Below, piece by piece: positions 47,889-59,000 of a stretch of DNA of 64,000 bases (positions within the stretch are counted from its first letter, which is position 1; each line of letters opens with the position of its first letter). The stretch spans positions 868,001 to 932,000 of the forward strand of contig JADCRB010000019.1 of NCBI GenBank assembly GCA_021464245.1. The letters run 5' to 3'. Position numbers and translations under genes: made by a program. The stretch is from Carallia brachiata (Eukaryota > Streptophyta > Magnoliopsida > Malpighiales > Rhizophoraceae). The notes below the pieces were generated by a model. It ran no database searches. It was not told the origin of the DNA and saw only the letters and a list, made by a program, of their open reading frames with translations.

Positions 47889-50800
47889 TCATTGATGAAC
47901 AACATCAGAACGAAACAAAAGGTACAAAGCTTTAGGAGGGTTGCTCAACCAGTCCTGAGAAAGAAGATCTTCCCTGGACTGCCGTGCAACCCAATCCGAA
48001 ACATTGTTCGCACTTCTAGGAATAGCAAAGACAAAACAATCAATAACAGAAGCAAGATTGAACTTAATATCACTCAAAATAGGCGCAATTTCCCACGGCC
48101 AATCTTCCTTACTTCCTTGAAAAGCTGAGAACAATAGCCTAGAGTCAATCTCAATGTGACAATTGGAAAGCCCTTTAGACTGCACCCACTGAGAGGCCAT
48201 TAACATAGCTTTTGCTTCAGCTTGGAGAGCTGAACGTGCTTTTGCTGCCTTAGCCCAACCATCTAATACAACCCCATCCGAATTCCTGCATACCATAGCC
48301 AACCCAGCTTTGTTTGAAACAGCTTCATAGGAAGCATCACAATTAATCTTAATAAAACCAGGATTCGGGGGAAGCCATTTGCCCCAAGGAGTGTTTTGAG
48401 GCTGAGGCCTAGCTTCTGTTGTAACTTGGAGTTCCGTCAACATACACTGTATCCTTTCCAAGGATCTGATGGGGTTGGGCCTGACCTGTTCAAAAATAAA
48501 CTCATTCCTCACTTTCCAAATGATCCAACAATAAATGGCAATTTTTGGAAAAATCTCCAAATGATCAGTGAAACTGTCCAGCAAATCCTGCCACCATTTC
48601 GCAAAAGAAGGGAAACCGTCAGGCAATGGCGTGTACCCCAAATCTCCACCCCTCCAAGTGGCCATTGAGTGCGGACAAAAAAAGATGAGGTGTTCCAGAG
48701 ACTCGCAAGGGTCCCCACAAATTAAGCATTCTGCTCCCCCCTGTCCTCTTATGCGGGCTAAATTAACTTGTGTAGGAAGCCAATCATGTAGAGCGCGCCA
48801 CACAAAGGTCTGAACTTTTGGAGGGCACTTGAGCTTCCATAGCAATCTCCATGATTTAGAAGGTATCTCATCCGAACTACTTGGTTGGAAAGGCACGCTA
48901 GAAGTGTTGGTAAGGAAAGAGTACCCGGATTTCACCGTATAGATCCCTTTGTCATGAAAGTGCCAAATCATCGAATCCTTCTCGGGTCGCAAGCTAACCG
49001 GGATCTTGCTAATGGCGTTGACTTCAGATGGGAGAAACAACCTCCTAAGTTTATCCATATTCCACATTCCTTTACCAGCCACCAATAAATCACGGACTAA
49101 AGAACACTCTGTGTCCCAAGGTCGCTGTGAGGAAATTCTAAACCTTGGCAAATCAGGTACCCACGGATCTCCCCAAATCGGTATCTCACACCCATCTCCT
49201 ACCATCCACCGAATGCCCTGTTTGAGAAGAGCCCTTCCTCTCACCAAACCTCGCCAGCCCCACGAAGCCAATCGCTTCGGCTCCGCCATAAGGAACGAAG
49301 ACGCTGGAAAATAGAGACCCCTCAACACCTGTACCCATGGCTTGGACGGGTTTTGCAAAATCCGCCACCATTGTTTAGCCAAAAGCGCTGTATTAAAAGC
49401 ATTTAGATCCCTAAAGCCCAAGCCTCCTGCCCCAATCGACCTGGTTAGCTTCTTCCACCCTGCCCACGGAATTCGATATTCATTCCCCATCTGCCCCCAC
49501 CAGAATTTAGACAACATCGACTTGATTTTAGAACAGACCGCTGCTGGAAAACTGATAACAGACATAGCGTATACCGGGATCGCCATTGCAACCGTTTTGA
49601 TAAGTACTCCCCTTCCTGCTTGAGAGAGAAGCCTCCTTTTCCAAGCCTTTAATCTCTTCTCAATTCTGTTGACTACAAATTGGAGCGCCTTTGTTTTAGA
49701 CCTGGCCATCTTCAACGGGAGACCAAGATATTGTTCTTTATCCTCTATGCATCCCATGCCCAAAGCAGCTTGGATAAGACTCCTATCTTCTTGGGAGGTA
49801 TTGACACTAAAAGCAATGCCCGATTTGTCCAAATTTATGGCTTGACCTGATGCCCGACCAAAAATTCCCAAGATATTCATGATCTCCATAGCCTCGTGTG
49901 AAGTGGCTTCAGCAAGCAATAACGTATCATCGGCAAACAACAGATGCGTCAGAATAGGACATCGAGGATTCATTCTCAAGCCCCCCAAAGTACCAGCCTG
50001 GATCCCGGCAGAAAGCTTATACGATAGAGCATCCGAGATGCAAAGATATAAGTATGGCGATAGAGGATCGCCTTGCCTGAGGCCCCGTGTGGGACTGAAC
50101 CGATGCAGGGGGGAACCATTAAGCAGAATTTGAAACTCCACAGTCCGAACACAAACCATAACAAAATGGACCCACCTATCAGAGAAACCCATACGCAACA
50201 AAACTTGCTCTAAGAAAAACCATTCAACGCGGTCATATGCTTTCTGCATATCTGCTTTAATAGCCATGAACCTCCTGCCTGTTCTCTTCTGCCTTAGAAA
50301 ATTAAACACCTCTTGCGTGACCAAGATGTTATCCTGGATCGCCCGTCCAGGTACAAAAGCATTCTGCCAGGGGGAAATGATCTCATTCAACCACGGTTTA
50401 AGTCTATTAGCCATCAGTTTAGAAATGACCTTGTAAGCAAAGTTACAAAGACTTATCGGTCTGAAGCTAGACAGCCTCGAAGCATTCTGCACTTTAGGAA
50501 TAAGGGCAATATAAGAGCAGTTAAGACCTTCAGGAAAGTAACTGGAATGGAAAAATTCCTTCACCAAGTTAACCAGGTCATTTCCCACAATGTCCCAATA
50601 GCGCTGGTAGAAAACCCCCGGTAAGCCATCTGGACCTGGAGCCTTGAGACCCCCCATCTGAAAAACCACTTGTTTAATTTCCTGGGGACTGACTGGAGTC
50701 AACAGCTTGTCATTTATATCCCCCGTAACCAAATGTGGGATATGACACAAAACCTCTTCTACACATGATGACCCCTCAGTGGAATAAAGATTTTTGAACC

Positions 50801-51983
50801 AGGAATTCATATATGCCCCAATGTCTTCCACCCGTGTAAGCCAATGCCCCATGTCATCTTCCAGCTTCACAATCTGATTCCTGCGTCTTCTACTAGAAGC
50901 AGTTTGGTGAAAGAACCGAGAATTTCTGTCCCCTGCTTTTAACCAAACTGCCCTAGATCGCTGCCTCCAATATAACTCCTCAAGGACCCAACATTTGTTG
51001 ATTTCATTGATCACGGCCAATTCTAAAGCTCTATCATCTGGGAACTGAGCTTGAGTGCGGTACAATTCATCCTGCAAAATATTGATCCGAGCCCTGGAAT
51101 TTGAGAAATTATCCTTGGCCCACAAGCTTAAGGCCTTTTGGCAAGCCAAAACCTTATGGCCCCAAGAACCCACATATAGACTGCTATCATCACAAACCCA
51201 GGCCCCTTTAATAACCTCAGCGCACTCTTGCGATGTAGACCATCTGTCTTCAAATCTAAAACGTCGTGCTTTCGGTACCCACTTCTCAAAAGTAGATAGG
51301 ATCAGAGGACAATGATCAGAGCCTATACGCAGACCATGAGTAAGAGAAGCATAAGGAAAGCACTCAGCCCACTCTGGGTTAATTAAAGCTCTATCCAGCC
51401 TTTGAGAAACATTGTTTAGTCCAGACTGATTATTGGACCAAGTAAAATTATGGCCTTTGAAGCCCATATCAATGAGAGAGTTTCTGTCCATAAAATTGAC
51501 TAAAGGATCTCGTTGGTAGCTCTGCACTTTCCTTTTCCCTGACTTCTCAGAATCGTCCTTGAGACAGTTCATATCTCCAATACAAAGCCAAGGAACGTCC
51601 CAGTCCGGGATAGCGGTTTCCAACTCCTCCCAGGCTGCCCCACGTCTATTGCCCCGGGGTTCCCCATAAATACATGACAGGAGCCATTCTTTACCATCCG
51701 ACAACTCGCAACAACAATTAATAATAAAAGGATAAGAGTTCAACACCTGTAGCTTGATCTCCTCAGTCCACCACAGTGCTAACCCTCCCTTTCTTCCAAA
51801 GGGCTCCACATAAAACGAAAAATCAAACCGAAACTGATTCCTGAGCCTTTCCAAATAACCATTTCTCTGCTTCGTTTCCGACAAAAAAACTAAAGATGGG
51901 CGGTGCTTCTGGATGAGCTCCCGCAGAGCTCGAACCGTCAGGGGCTGCCCCAACCCCTGACAGTTCCAGGCCAACATCCTCAT
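47889..51983 (-). CDS. LINE ORF2: endonuclease-reverse transcriptase-RNase H
   Basis: 1364 aa, no stop. Residues 1-230: APE-type endonuclease that nicks target DNA, with N7, E36, the GDMN at 136-139 and SDH at 222-224. Residues about 450-750: reverse transcriptase (LKAPGPDGLP, KADMQKAYDRVEW, RGLRQGDPLSP, catalytic FADD at 683-686). Residues about 1045-1110: zf-RVT (CPPKVQTFVWRALHDWLPT, CLICG, ESLEHLIFFC). Residues about 1210-1335: plant-type RNase H with D1216, E1256, D1280 and D1330. All key residues I can check are present, so the enzyme may be active. Its ATG overlaps the ORF1 stop (ATGA), which suggests termination-reinitiation for expression. Confidence 0.95.
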   Translation of the reverse strand: MRMLAWNCQGLGQPLTVRALRELIQKHRPSLVFLSETKQRNGYLERLRNQFRFDFSFYVEPFGRKGGLALWWTEEIKLQVLNSYPFIINCCCELSDGKEWLLSCIYGEPRGNRRGAAWEELETAIPDWDVPWLCIGDMNCLKDDSEKSGKRKVQSYQRDPLVNFMDRNSLIDMGFKGHNFTWSNNQSGLNNVSQRLDRALINPEWAECFPYASLTHGLRIGSDHCPLILSTFEKWVPKARRFRFEDRWSTSQECAEVIKGAWVCDDSSLYVGSWGHKVLACQKALSLWAKDNFSNSRARINILQDELYRTQAQFPDDRALELAVINEINKCWVLEELYWRQRSRAVWLKAGDRNSRFFHQTASSRRRRNQIVKLEDDMGHWLTRVEDIGAYMNSWFKNLYSTEGSSCVEEVLCHIPHLVTGDINDKLLTPVSPQEIKQVVFQMGGLKAPGPDGLPGVFYQRYWDIVGNDLVNLVKEFFHSSYFPEGLNCSYIALIPKVQNASRLSSFRPISLCNFAYKVISKLMANRLKPWLNEIISPWQNAFVPGRAIQDNILVTQEVFNFLRQKRTGRRFMAIKADMQKAYDRVEWFFLEQVLLRMGFSDRWVHFVMVCVRTVEFQILLNGSPLHRFSPTRGLRQGDPLSPYLYLCISDALSYKLSAGIQAGTLGGLRMNPRCPILTHLLFADDTLLLAEATSHEAMEIMNILGIFGRASGQAINLDKSGIAFSVNTSQEDRSLIQAALGMGCIEDKEQYLGLPLKMARSKTKALQFVVNRIEKRLKAWKRRLLSQAGRGVLIKTVAMAIPVYAMSVISFPAAVCSKIKSMLSKFWWGQMGNEYRIPWAGWKKLTRSIGAGGLGFRDLNAFNTALLAKQWWRILQNPSKPWVQVLRGLYFPASSFLMAEPKRLASWGWRGLVRGRALLKQGIRWMVGDGCEIPIWGDPWVPDLPRFRISSQRPWDTECSLVRDLLVAGKGMWNMDKLRRLFLPSEVNAISKIPVSLRPEKDSMIWHFHDKGIYTVKSGYSFLTNTSSVPFQPSSSDEIPSKSWRLLWKLKCPPKVQTFVWRALHDWLPTQVNLARIRGQGGAECLICGDPCESLEHLIFFCPHSMATWRGGDLGYTPLPDGFPSFAKWWQDLLDSFTDHLEIFPKIAIYCWIIWKVRNEFIFEQVRPNPIRSLERIQCMLTELQVTTEARPQPQNTPWGKWLPPNPGFIKINCDASYEAVSNKAGLAMVCRNSDGVVLDGWAKAAKARSALQAEAKAMLMASQWVQSKGLSNCHIEIDSRLLFSAFQGSKEDWPWEIAPILSDIKFNLASVIDCFVFAIPRSANNVSDWVARQSREDLLSQDWLSNPPKALYLLFRSDVVHQ

Positions 51984-52312
51984 TGGCGTTCGTGTGGCTG
52001 TAGGCCAGCCACTACCGCCATCGTAGCTTCAGTCGAATCAGAGGAAGAAATAGAAAGAGAAGGGGAGGACCTCTGCATACACTCACCAGGTACAGGCCTT
52101 GATAATGAGCTTAAGGCATGAGATGGGTCCAGATGGTTTGTCTGGGAAGACCCAAACTGTTTCTCCGCCACAACCCTCCCAACCAACATGGATTTAGTAA
52201 CCTTGGCAGCTTTGGGAAGATCTTCCACCAGCTGAAGCGTAGCCTCCTCCATAAAATGGGGAGTCTGACCCGAATCCAAGGCTCCCCGATCGTCCCCATG
52301 TGAGTGGTCCAT
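51980..52312 (-). CDS. LINE ORF1, reduced (110 aa)
   Basis: Starts best at ATG 52312 (MDHSHGDD); the open frame extends upstream to 52399, but that part reads like leader. Residues 30-65 (LQLVEDLPKAAKVTKSMLV and following VGRVVAEK) resemble the N-terminal part of plant L1 ORF1 proteins just entering the DUF4283 domain. The text then jumps to a Ser-rich tail. The body of DUF4283 and the CCHC knuckle that normally bind RNA are absent, so ORF1 has an internal deletion that kept the frame. The stop TGA shares bases with the ORF2 start. Confidence 0.7.
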   Translation of the reverse strand: MDHSHGDDRGALDSGQTPHFMEEATLQLVEDLPKAAKVTKSMLVGRVVAEKQFGSSQTNHLDPSHALSSLSRPVPGECMQRSSPSLSISSSDSTEATMAVVAGLQPHERQ

Positions 52313-52602
52313 AGAAGACGAAAAAACGACCTCCAAGCAAAATCCAAGCTGGAAAAAAACAAATTGAAAACTAGACAAGCTAGAAGAAGAGAAACCCACG
52401 CCGGAATCAAATCAAAATCTAGCCAAGCTAGACGGAAAAAGCGTGAACTGTTACTGGGAACAGAGAGACCTCATGATGAGAGGAAAAAAGTTTTTCGCCC
52501 GGTGCCATTTTCAATTATGTGACAGTGCTCTTACGTAGCCTTCGTTGAGGATGAGCATTCTTTTTCGGCTTCGGTGACTTGACCTTATCTTACCAGAGTT
52601 TC

Positions 52603-53727
52603 AAACGGCTATCCCTTCTCAATTCGCATTGTTACGGTGACTATAAATATTTGGAGCGAAAACTTGTGCATGTTGTCGTTGTTGACAAATGACATGTACG
52701 GATATGTGAGAATAAGGATGATTTGTAACGACATAATAATATAGTGAGAAATACAAAAAAATGTCGAATTTGTCCATCGATTAATGTATTTTAATCGAAT
52801 TATGTCACATCAGTATGCGTCGACCACGTCACTATCATTGTGTTGCTATTAAATTTTCACTTAACAAAAATTAAAACTATGCAAAGATATCCTAAAATTT
52901 AAGATCTTTTGCCGAGTTACACTAAAGTGAAATATTTAGACCGTGATTTTAGTAATATTAAGAGTACTGTGTGACGTTATTAGACAACATGGTTCGAAAG
53001 CGGCTCAACACAACAAATTTTGATATTTAAGCTCTATTATTTAGAAGGATGGAAATATAAAGAAAATATTCTCCATAGGAAGGGGACTTGATTGTCAGAC
53101 TGAAGGGGTAAGACCATAATTTTGTGAATGCAATTTTCTGTTAAGTTGAATAAAAAATTCTATTAAATAAAAATTATGTCATCAACTCCTGAAGAGCCTT
53201 GTTGGATGAGCGGCCGAAATTAAAACACTTACATAGATTTGTGGTCATTCATAAAAAAATAAATAAGTAAGAAAAGAAAATATTAGTATCAACATAGGCA
53301 CAGCTCTAATTAGAGAGAAGCTACATGAGTGGTATTTGCGTTAGTATAAATATTTTATTAGATATTCCAATGTAAGTAAAAGATGGACAACATTTAGAAA
53401 AATGATAAGAGACAAGAAGAGATCGACTTAAATTGACTTAAAAATAACCAAAAGCCTCCTAAATTCATTTTAAAAATCTTTGAATATGAATAATTAAAAA
53501 CAATTGTACCCCACACACACTTATTTCATAGTGACTATATAGCAAGAAAAAATTCATGAAACCAACCCCAAATATATTTCGCAACCAAAGTTTTGTTATG
53601 CATCTTGTTGTAACCTGTCTACAAAAAGAGCAAGGAAAAAAATGAATGAATAAAGTGTGAAACTATACCGAGTATACCCCCTGATGCCAACTGAGAACTC
53701 GAACAAGGTTTTAAGATGGAGCTGCTT
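52603..53727. other. intergenic, LINE to O-fucosyltransferase gene
   Basis: AT-rich, no gene recognised. The last 100-150 bases before 53728 should be the 3'UTR of the O-fucosyltransferase gene. Confidence 0.5.
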
Positions 53728-55080
53728 TTATGAACTTTGACATGATATGATGTTGCTGCCATAGCTGATTGCTTTGAGGCTTGAATCCGACATATTGGTC
53801 ATCCATTTTTGAGGGCCATTGGATTCCCCAAGTATATTGTATGCATAAGAAGGCCATCTAATCTCCCTGCCGCACGAGCTAGTAATGCCCATTCTAACCG
53901 ATTTCTGGGTCCTCTCAAGAGCTAAAAGACTCGAAAACGTGGAGAAGCTGTTCCCAACAAAAACATCAGCCCTCAGGCACACTTCATAGTCTATTGCTGA
54001 CTGAATAAGATAAGGATGCTTCTTGTAAATATTGTCAACACCCAGTTTCTTCTTCTCATAAGGTAGCAAGCCTTGTCTCCAACCAGTGAGAATAGAGGGC
54101 TCTTCAAGAAGGCTATCTGCCACGGCAAGATAAACAATTGTAGGAGTTTCCAAACCCCCAATGTTCCCCACCCTTTCCATAATCTCCTGCCTGCTACTAC
54201 AAATTTGGGTTATGTTTTGTCTTTGCTCTAGCTTCTTACAATGAATCATCCAGTCTATCTCTATCCTCATGTGAACTGCCATATATGGCATTTGCTGCAA
54301 TGAAGAACCATCTGAACGAACAACAGACGGAGCAGATTCTGTTCTTGCTTTCATTTCTCTTCCTACTTCTCTAATCTTGGACACTACTTTATCGGCCTCT
54401 TTGGCTATATCATCAACCAAAACTAGGCATTCAAAAACCCTGGCGTAGTCCTTAACAGGCCAATGATCGTGCCACAAAAAGGGGTTCTTTCCGGCAATTC
54501 GAATTACCTCATATCTATCAAATGGCTCCTTGCTACACTGTCTCAATTGATCCAAGTCCCTCTCAACTGTCCACCTTCTTCCGCTTCCCTTTGGAAGTTC
54601 ATACATTCCGGTGTGATTCCTAAGATCTGAGAAACGACCCAACCGGACAAATCCACTACAGAGTGAATTGAATCTTTCAAATTGGAACACCTTGTCAAAT
54701 GATATAGGCTCCAAACGGTCTACTTCCTTGTAGAACAGCGAAGCACTTAAGCTGGGCATCAAAAGAGTCCTATTCAACATTCTAGCAGTCAGACAAGCTC
54801 TTGCAAAAGCTATCTTCTGGTTATTAAGTCCCCATACTATCTGAGGAACCTCCAAGAACTTATCGTTACGAATTACAGAATCAGAATCCAAGGACAGAGA
54901 ACGGCTAGGAATCAAGTCAAGATGGTTCTGACCAATCCCACCATAGCCAGAAAAAGATGGAACCAATACAATTCTGAGAAGCAGAGCAATAACAAGCAAT
55001 GCAAGACATTTGCATGTAATGGAATTCAAATATATGCCAAAGACCCTTGCAAGATGCTTACAAGTACAAGACAAGTCCAT
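53728..55080 (-). CDS. O-fucosyltransferase family protein
   Basis: 450 aa, single coding exon. Type II membrane protein of the plant O-FucT (DUF246) family, expected in the Golgi, transferring sugar from a nucleotide sugar to protein or glycan. Residues about 24-41 are the membrane anchor after a short Cys-containing cytosolic tail. From 76 on comes the GT domain: VPQIVWGLNNQKIAFARAC near the start; the family signature H270-M-R272-I-E274-I-D276-W277, whose Arg is the conserved catalytic/GDP-fucose contact; and the C-terminal DYEVCLRADVFVGNSFSTF (364-382). NxT/S sites at about 103, 155 and 289 fit a lumenal domain. The acceptor cannot be told from sequence. Length is typical, no lesion seen. 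Confidence 0.9.
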   Translation of the reverse strand: MDLSCTCKHLARVFGIYLNSITCKCLALLVIALLLRIVLVPSFSGYGGIGQNHLDLIPSRSLSLDSDSVIRNDKFLEVPQIVWGLNNQKIAFARACLTARMLNRTLLMPSLSASLFYKEVDRLEPISFDKVFQFERFNSLCSGFVRLGRFSDLRNHTGMYELPKGSGRRWTVERDLDQLRQCSKEPFDRYEVIRIAGKNPFLWHDHWPVKDYARVFECLVLVDDIAKEADKVVSKIREVGREMKARTESAPSVVRSDGSSLQQMPYMAVHMRIEIDWMIHCKKLEQRQNITQICSSRQEIMERVGNIGGLETPTIVYLAVADSLLEEPSILTGWRQGLLPYEKKKLGVDNIYKKHPYLIQSAIDYEVCLRADVFVGNSFSTFSSLLALERTQKSVRMGITSSCGREIRWPSYAYNILGESNGPQKWMTNMSDSSLKAISYGSNIISCQSS

Positions 55081-56020
55081 TTAAGACCCAAGATGTCAAA
55101 GAATCACAACATTCCACCACCAAGCAACATTCTAGGAGATGGAATTGAAAGAACACCCACTTCAAAGTTCAACCAGAGGTGTACAAGCACACATACCCCA
55201 GTAAATTTCAAGCACATCAGAACTTGATTGATCAGACCATCCCAGATGCCAATCTAACCAGAAGCTTTCTGTTGAACATGAAAATCTCCATGAACAAGGG
55301 AAGGATAAAATCATCATACTTAGTTCAACTGAAAAAAACAAAAAAAAAAACTTAGAATTTGGATAAAGTAAACTCACAAACATAAACCATTCGGGGAAAC
55401 CAGCACACTCATACAGAATTGACACGCAACAAGAAACTCACTCAGTTTCAATTCAATGAAACAAGAATGAAACTGCCTCAAATTCTGATGCAAAACTCAG
55501 AGAAAAAAGATGCAAAGGAGAAGGCAGAAATGAGATACTGAAACCCATTAGAAACTGCTTCTTCTTTCTTTTTTTCCCCCCTTTTTTTTTCGGGGTCTAA
55601 AATCAAAACCCATTAATCAAGGTTCAGCTTTTGGAAAGGAACCCGCAAATAATCCAAAAGCAATGAATAAGGAGCACTCCAGGATGACACCAAAAACAAA
55701 AAGAACAAAAAAAACAAAGTCAGGCTCAGACAGACAAGATGGGGTGTCATAAAGGTTTCACCTTTTGGAACATTGACTTCTCTGCCACGGAAATCACCAA
55801 GAGGAAGGGGTTGAAACAAAATGATGAAAAAATGAATGTTTTTGAGGCCAGATTTCGGGGTGAGCTAATGAAAAGGAAATCTGAATTCTGGGCAAATCCC
55901 AAAAACTGGAAGACGGAAAAAAAAAACAGAGAGATGAGGTTGAAGAAGATGATGATGGTAAACGGCTCGTAGCGGTGGATGAAGATGAGATGAAATGAGA
56001 GCAGGTAGGAATCAGAGGAG
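55081..56020 (-). promoter_or_regulatory. spliced leader of the O-fucosyltransferase gene
   Basis: Minus strand. A leader exon is followed by a donor CCAAAAG|GTGAAAC (GT at 55761-55760) and an acceptor TTTTTTCAG at 55330-55329, giving a 5'UTR intron of about 430 bases, then about 250 bases of leader to the ATG at 55080. Splicing as drawn would make a six-codon uORF (ATG TTC CAA AAG | TTG AAC TAA). The first exon is CT-rich (CTCATCTTCATC). Exon limits are by eye. Confidence 0.5.
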
Positions 56021-56059
56021 AAGCGTCAATCCCCGAGAAAGCGTGCGTGGATTGGAACG

Positions 56060-59000
56060 GCCAAAAGCACCACCAATACGCTCACAGCAGCAACATCGGT
56101 TAGTCGTGATAAAAATTATTATTTAAACCATTAAACAACCAATAGCAAAATTAATGTGTATCTATATATATATATATATATATATTGAACACGGAAAAAG
56201 ATTAAAGTTACTATGCTCGTTGGATTTAAAGTTAAAATCTGAATAATTTTTATTTATTTAAATCATATTTAATCATCTTAAGGGGGTGAACCTATTATCT
56301 GAGTACTATTGAACTCAATTGACTTTCTCTACGTTTGACCCTATGTCCGCTTATAGTGTTCACGAGTTTTAAACCGACAACCGCACTCTAATATAATTCT
56401 AAGTAATTGAGGTGGACGAATTTTCGAACGTTGAGACTTAAATCTAGGTCGTAACGAGAGAAAACATACTAAATAAATATCAGACTGTCACTTCAAGTAA
56501 TTGTATGCGTATGTATCCACTTATATTAATATTAGGATGAGAGAAAATTTTATCCCACCCTCCTATTTTCCGACAAGTTAGGTGTAGGGTATTTGTATAT
56601 AGATTTAAAGATTTGAGTATTAATATTGATTTATGTGTTTTATTTTGATAATAATAACAAAATTTTTGATAAATCTGTTATGTTACAGTGCTCGTTGGGA
56701 AAAGACAAAAAGAAAAGGTTGTTAGATTAAGAGGCGTGATGTATGTGTTGGACTGAATTAAGTATCGTATATATTATTTATAAATCTGTTATATATTAAT
56801 TTTAATTAAAAATTTTATAATTTTTTAGATATTTTATTTATAAAAACTTATGATATATAATATTGATAAAATTAATGTATAATAAATTTATTAAAAATAT
56901 GTATAAATGTTAATTGGATCTCTCGTTCTCTCATAGCATGTACTTTTGTCCGAAGTCAAAGTACTAATTTACCACCAAACAGAAAAACGAAAATGGCTAT
57001 ATGGAATTTTTTTTTCTATTTTCAAATTAAAAAAAAAAAAGAGAGGACAATGTGGGATGACAAAACGAAGAAACAAAAGGGGAGGGAATCTTACTCTAAT
57101 TATGTTGTTAAAGAAAGTTAAAAAAGAAACTGAAATAAAAGGCCCCAAAACTGGAGATCGTAAAGGGGTCAGAATATCAGAGATCAGAGAGAGCACAGCA
57201 TCATGTACAAATGTATGTGTCACACAAACAAGGAGAGAGCGTGTGCCTGTGTGTCTTGAGGTGGTTGGTAAATCAGAGTCAGTCGGTAGGCCCGTCCCAA
57301 GTGCAAACTGCAAACCCAAAGGAAAAGGACACATCAAGATTCAGTGCGCCAGTCTTGTCAATCAGGAAAATCTTTTTAGAATTTTTTTCGTTTATCTTTT
57401 TTAAAAAGATACTCTTACATAAATATATATTTTTATTATATAATTTTCTCGTACTATAATAATATACACATTTTTTTAATAATATACTTATTTTTTTTTT
57501 GTAAAAAATAAAATATAATTTTTATTAAAAAATATAATAATTATTATTATTATAAAAAAATAAGTATTATTACAGTATAATAAAATTATTTAATAAAAAA
57601 ATATGATAATTAACATTTTTTCTTTTTAAAAATAACGATTCAAGTAAATAGTCATTTTGAAAATAAAGATTGATACCACTCAAAGTAATAGTTCAGTGAT
57701 AATTCAACATATTTTCACACTGTACATCTTGAATTCGAACTTCTACGCCTACACTCTCCGTAACTGACTCATAGTAAAAGTCTCTTTGAATATAAACAGT
57801 GATGTGCAGCGTTAAATTTAGATTCACGATTCTAATGATGGAGGCACGTTTGACCTCATTAGCACTCGAGATGTGAATCAACCCTTTTAAAATTGTTGAA
57901 TAAAATTCAAATAAATAAAAATTATTTTAATTTTAATTTAAAAATTTAATAATTGATACACTTAATAAGAACTTTTTCCTTGTAAAAAAAATGAAGATTG
58001 ATGTTCTCACCTTAAAAGGATTTTTTGTTATGTTTTGAATTCCTCTGCATCGAGTAAATTTGTCTCCAATGCGTAGTCACTGGACCCGCTGGTTCCTTTT
58101 TTGTTTTCTGATTTTTATTTTTATCTTGTGGTACTAAAATAATATAAAGAACAAGACAAATTCAAAAAAGGTGCCATGTTATTTTTTGTCGTATCCTACA
58201 TTTAAATAGTATTAAGTAATGAGAAAAAAATTTAATATTTTTATTTAAATAATTTTGAAGTAATATAAATAATTAAATATTTAAATTAAAAAAATTACAA
58301 ATAAATAAATTATTAAAAATAATTGATAAAATTATGTAATTATTTTAAAATTATTTAAATAAAATCATCTAATATTAGTGATAAAACAATCACATAAAAA
58401 GACATCTAATAATTTATGTAATTTTTTTTATGAATTTAATTATACTATAGTATATATTATTATATTATTATTTTAAATAAAGTCATTCTTTTAAACTTAA
58501 AATATTTTTTCCTTTTTTCCGCCCTTAACTGGGGACTTTGGGGCTGGGACAGTCACATCGGCACATGCTCAGTAATGGCTTTCGCGTTGGCATCTTAGCT
58601 GTACCTTCGGTGCATTTGACCTTTTATGGATATTTCTCTATTAGATAAATAAATAAATAAACATTATATACACTATTTTTTTTAATACTATATAGATTAA
58701 AAATAAAAACAAAAGCAAAGCAGAAAAGAATAAAAATAATTTTTACTGAATTTTTAATTTAACTTATTTTTAATATTGTGTATAATTTACTTATAATTTT
58801 ATATTATATATTAAGTGAAATTTATTTAAAATAAAAATTAATTAAACAAATTTATATGGTGAAAAATTATAAATATATTATACTAAAAAAATAAAAATAA
58901 TAAGTACCTACAATTCTTTTTTTTAGAATAGTGGTAATTAGACATCATAGATAATCAATTTATTCTTAAAAATTGAAAATATAATTTTTATTTTCCTTAC

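Larger units (their letters stand above)
47844..52602 (-). mobile_element. LINE (L1-type) retrotransposon, near-complete
   Basis: Insertion of about 4.73 kb (47858-52588) flanked by the exact 14-bp target duplication CTTACCAGAGTTTC at 47844-47857 and 52589-52602. On the minus strand: a leader of about 275 bp, a short ORF1, ORF2 of 1364 codons, a 3'UTR of only about 20 bases and a poly(A) tail (T-run 47858-47869). Identical target repeats and an uninterrupted ORF2 point to a recent insertion. ORF1 is much reduced, so its own retroposition would need help from another copy. Confidence 0.95.

Noticed and set aside
51903..52522. Plus-strand ORFs over the LINE
   Set aside because: Shadows of ORF1/ORF2 and the leader.
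56946..57404. 152-aa Lys/Arg-rich ORF
   Set aside because: No domain, homopolymer-driven composition, and an equally long open frame on the other strand.
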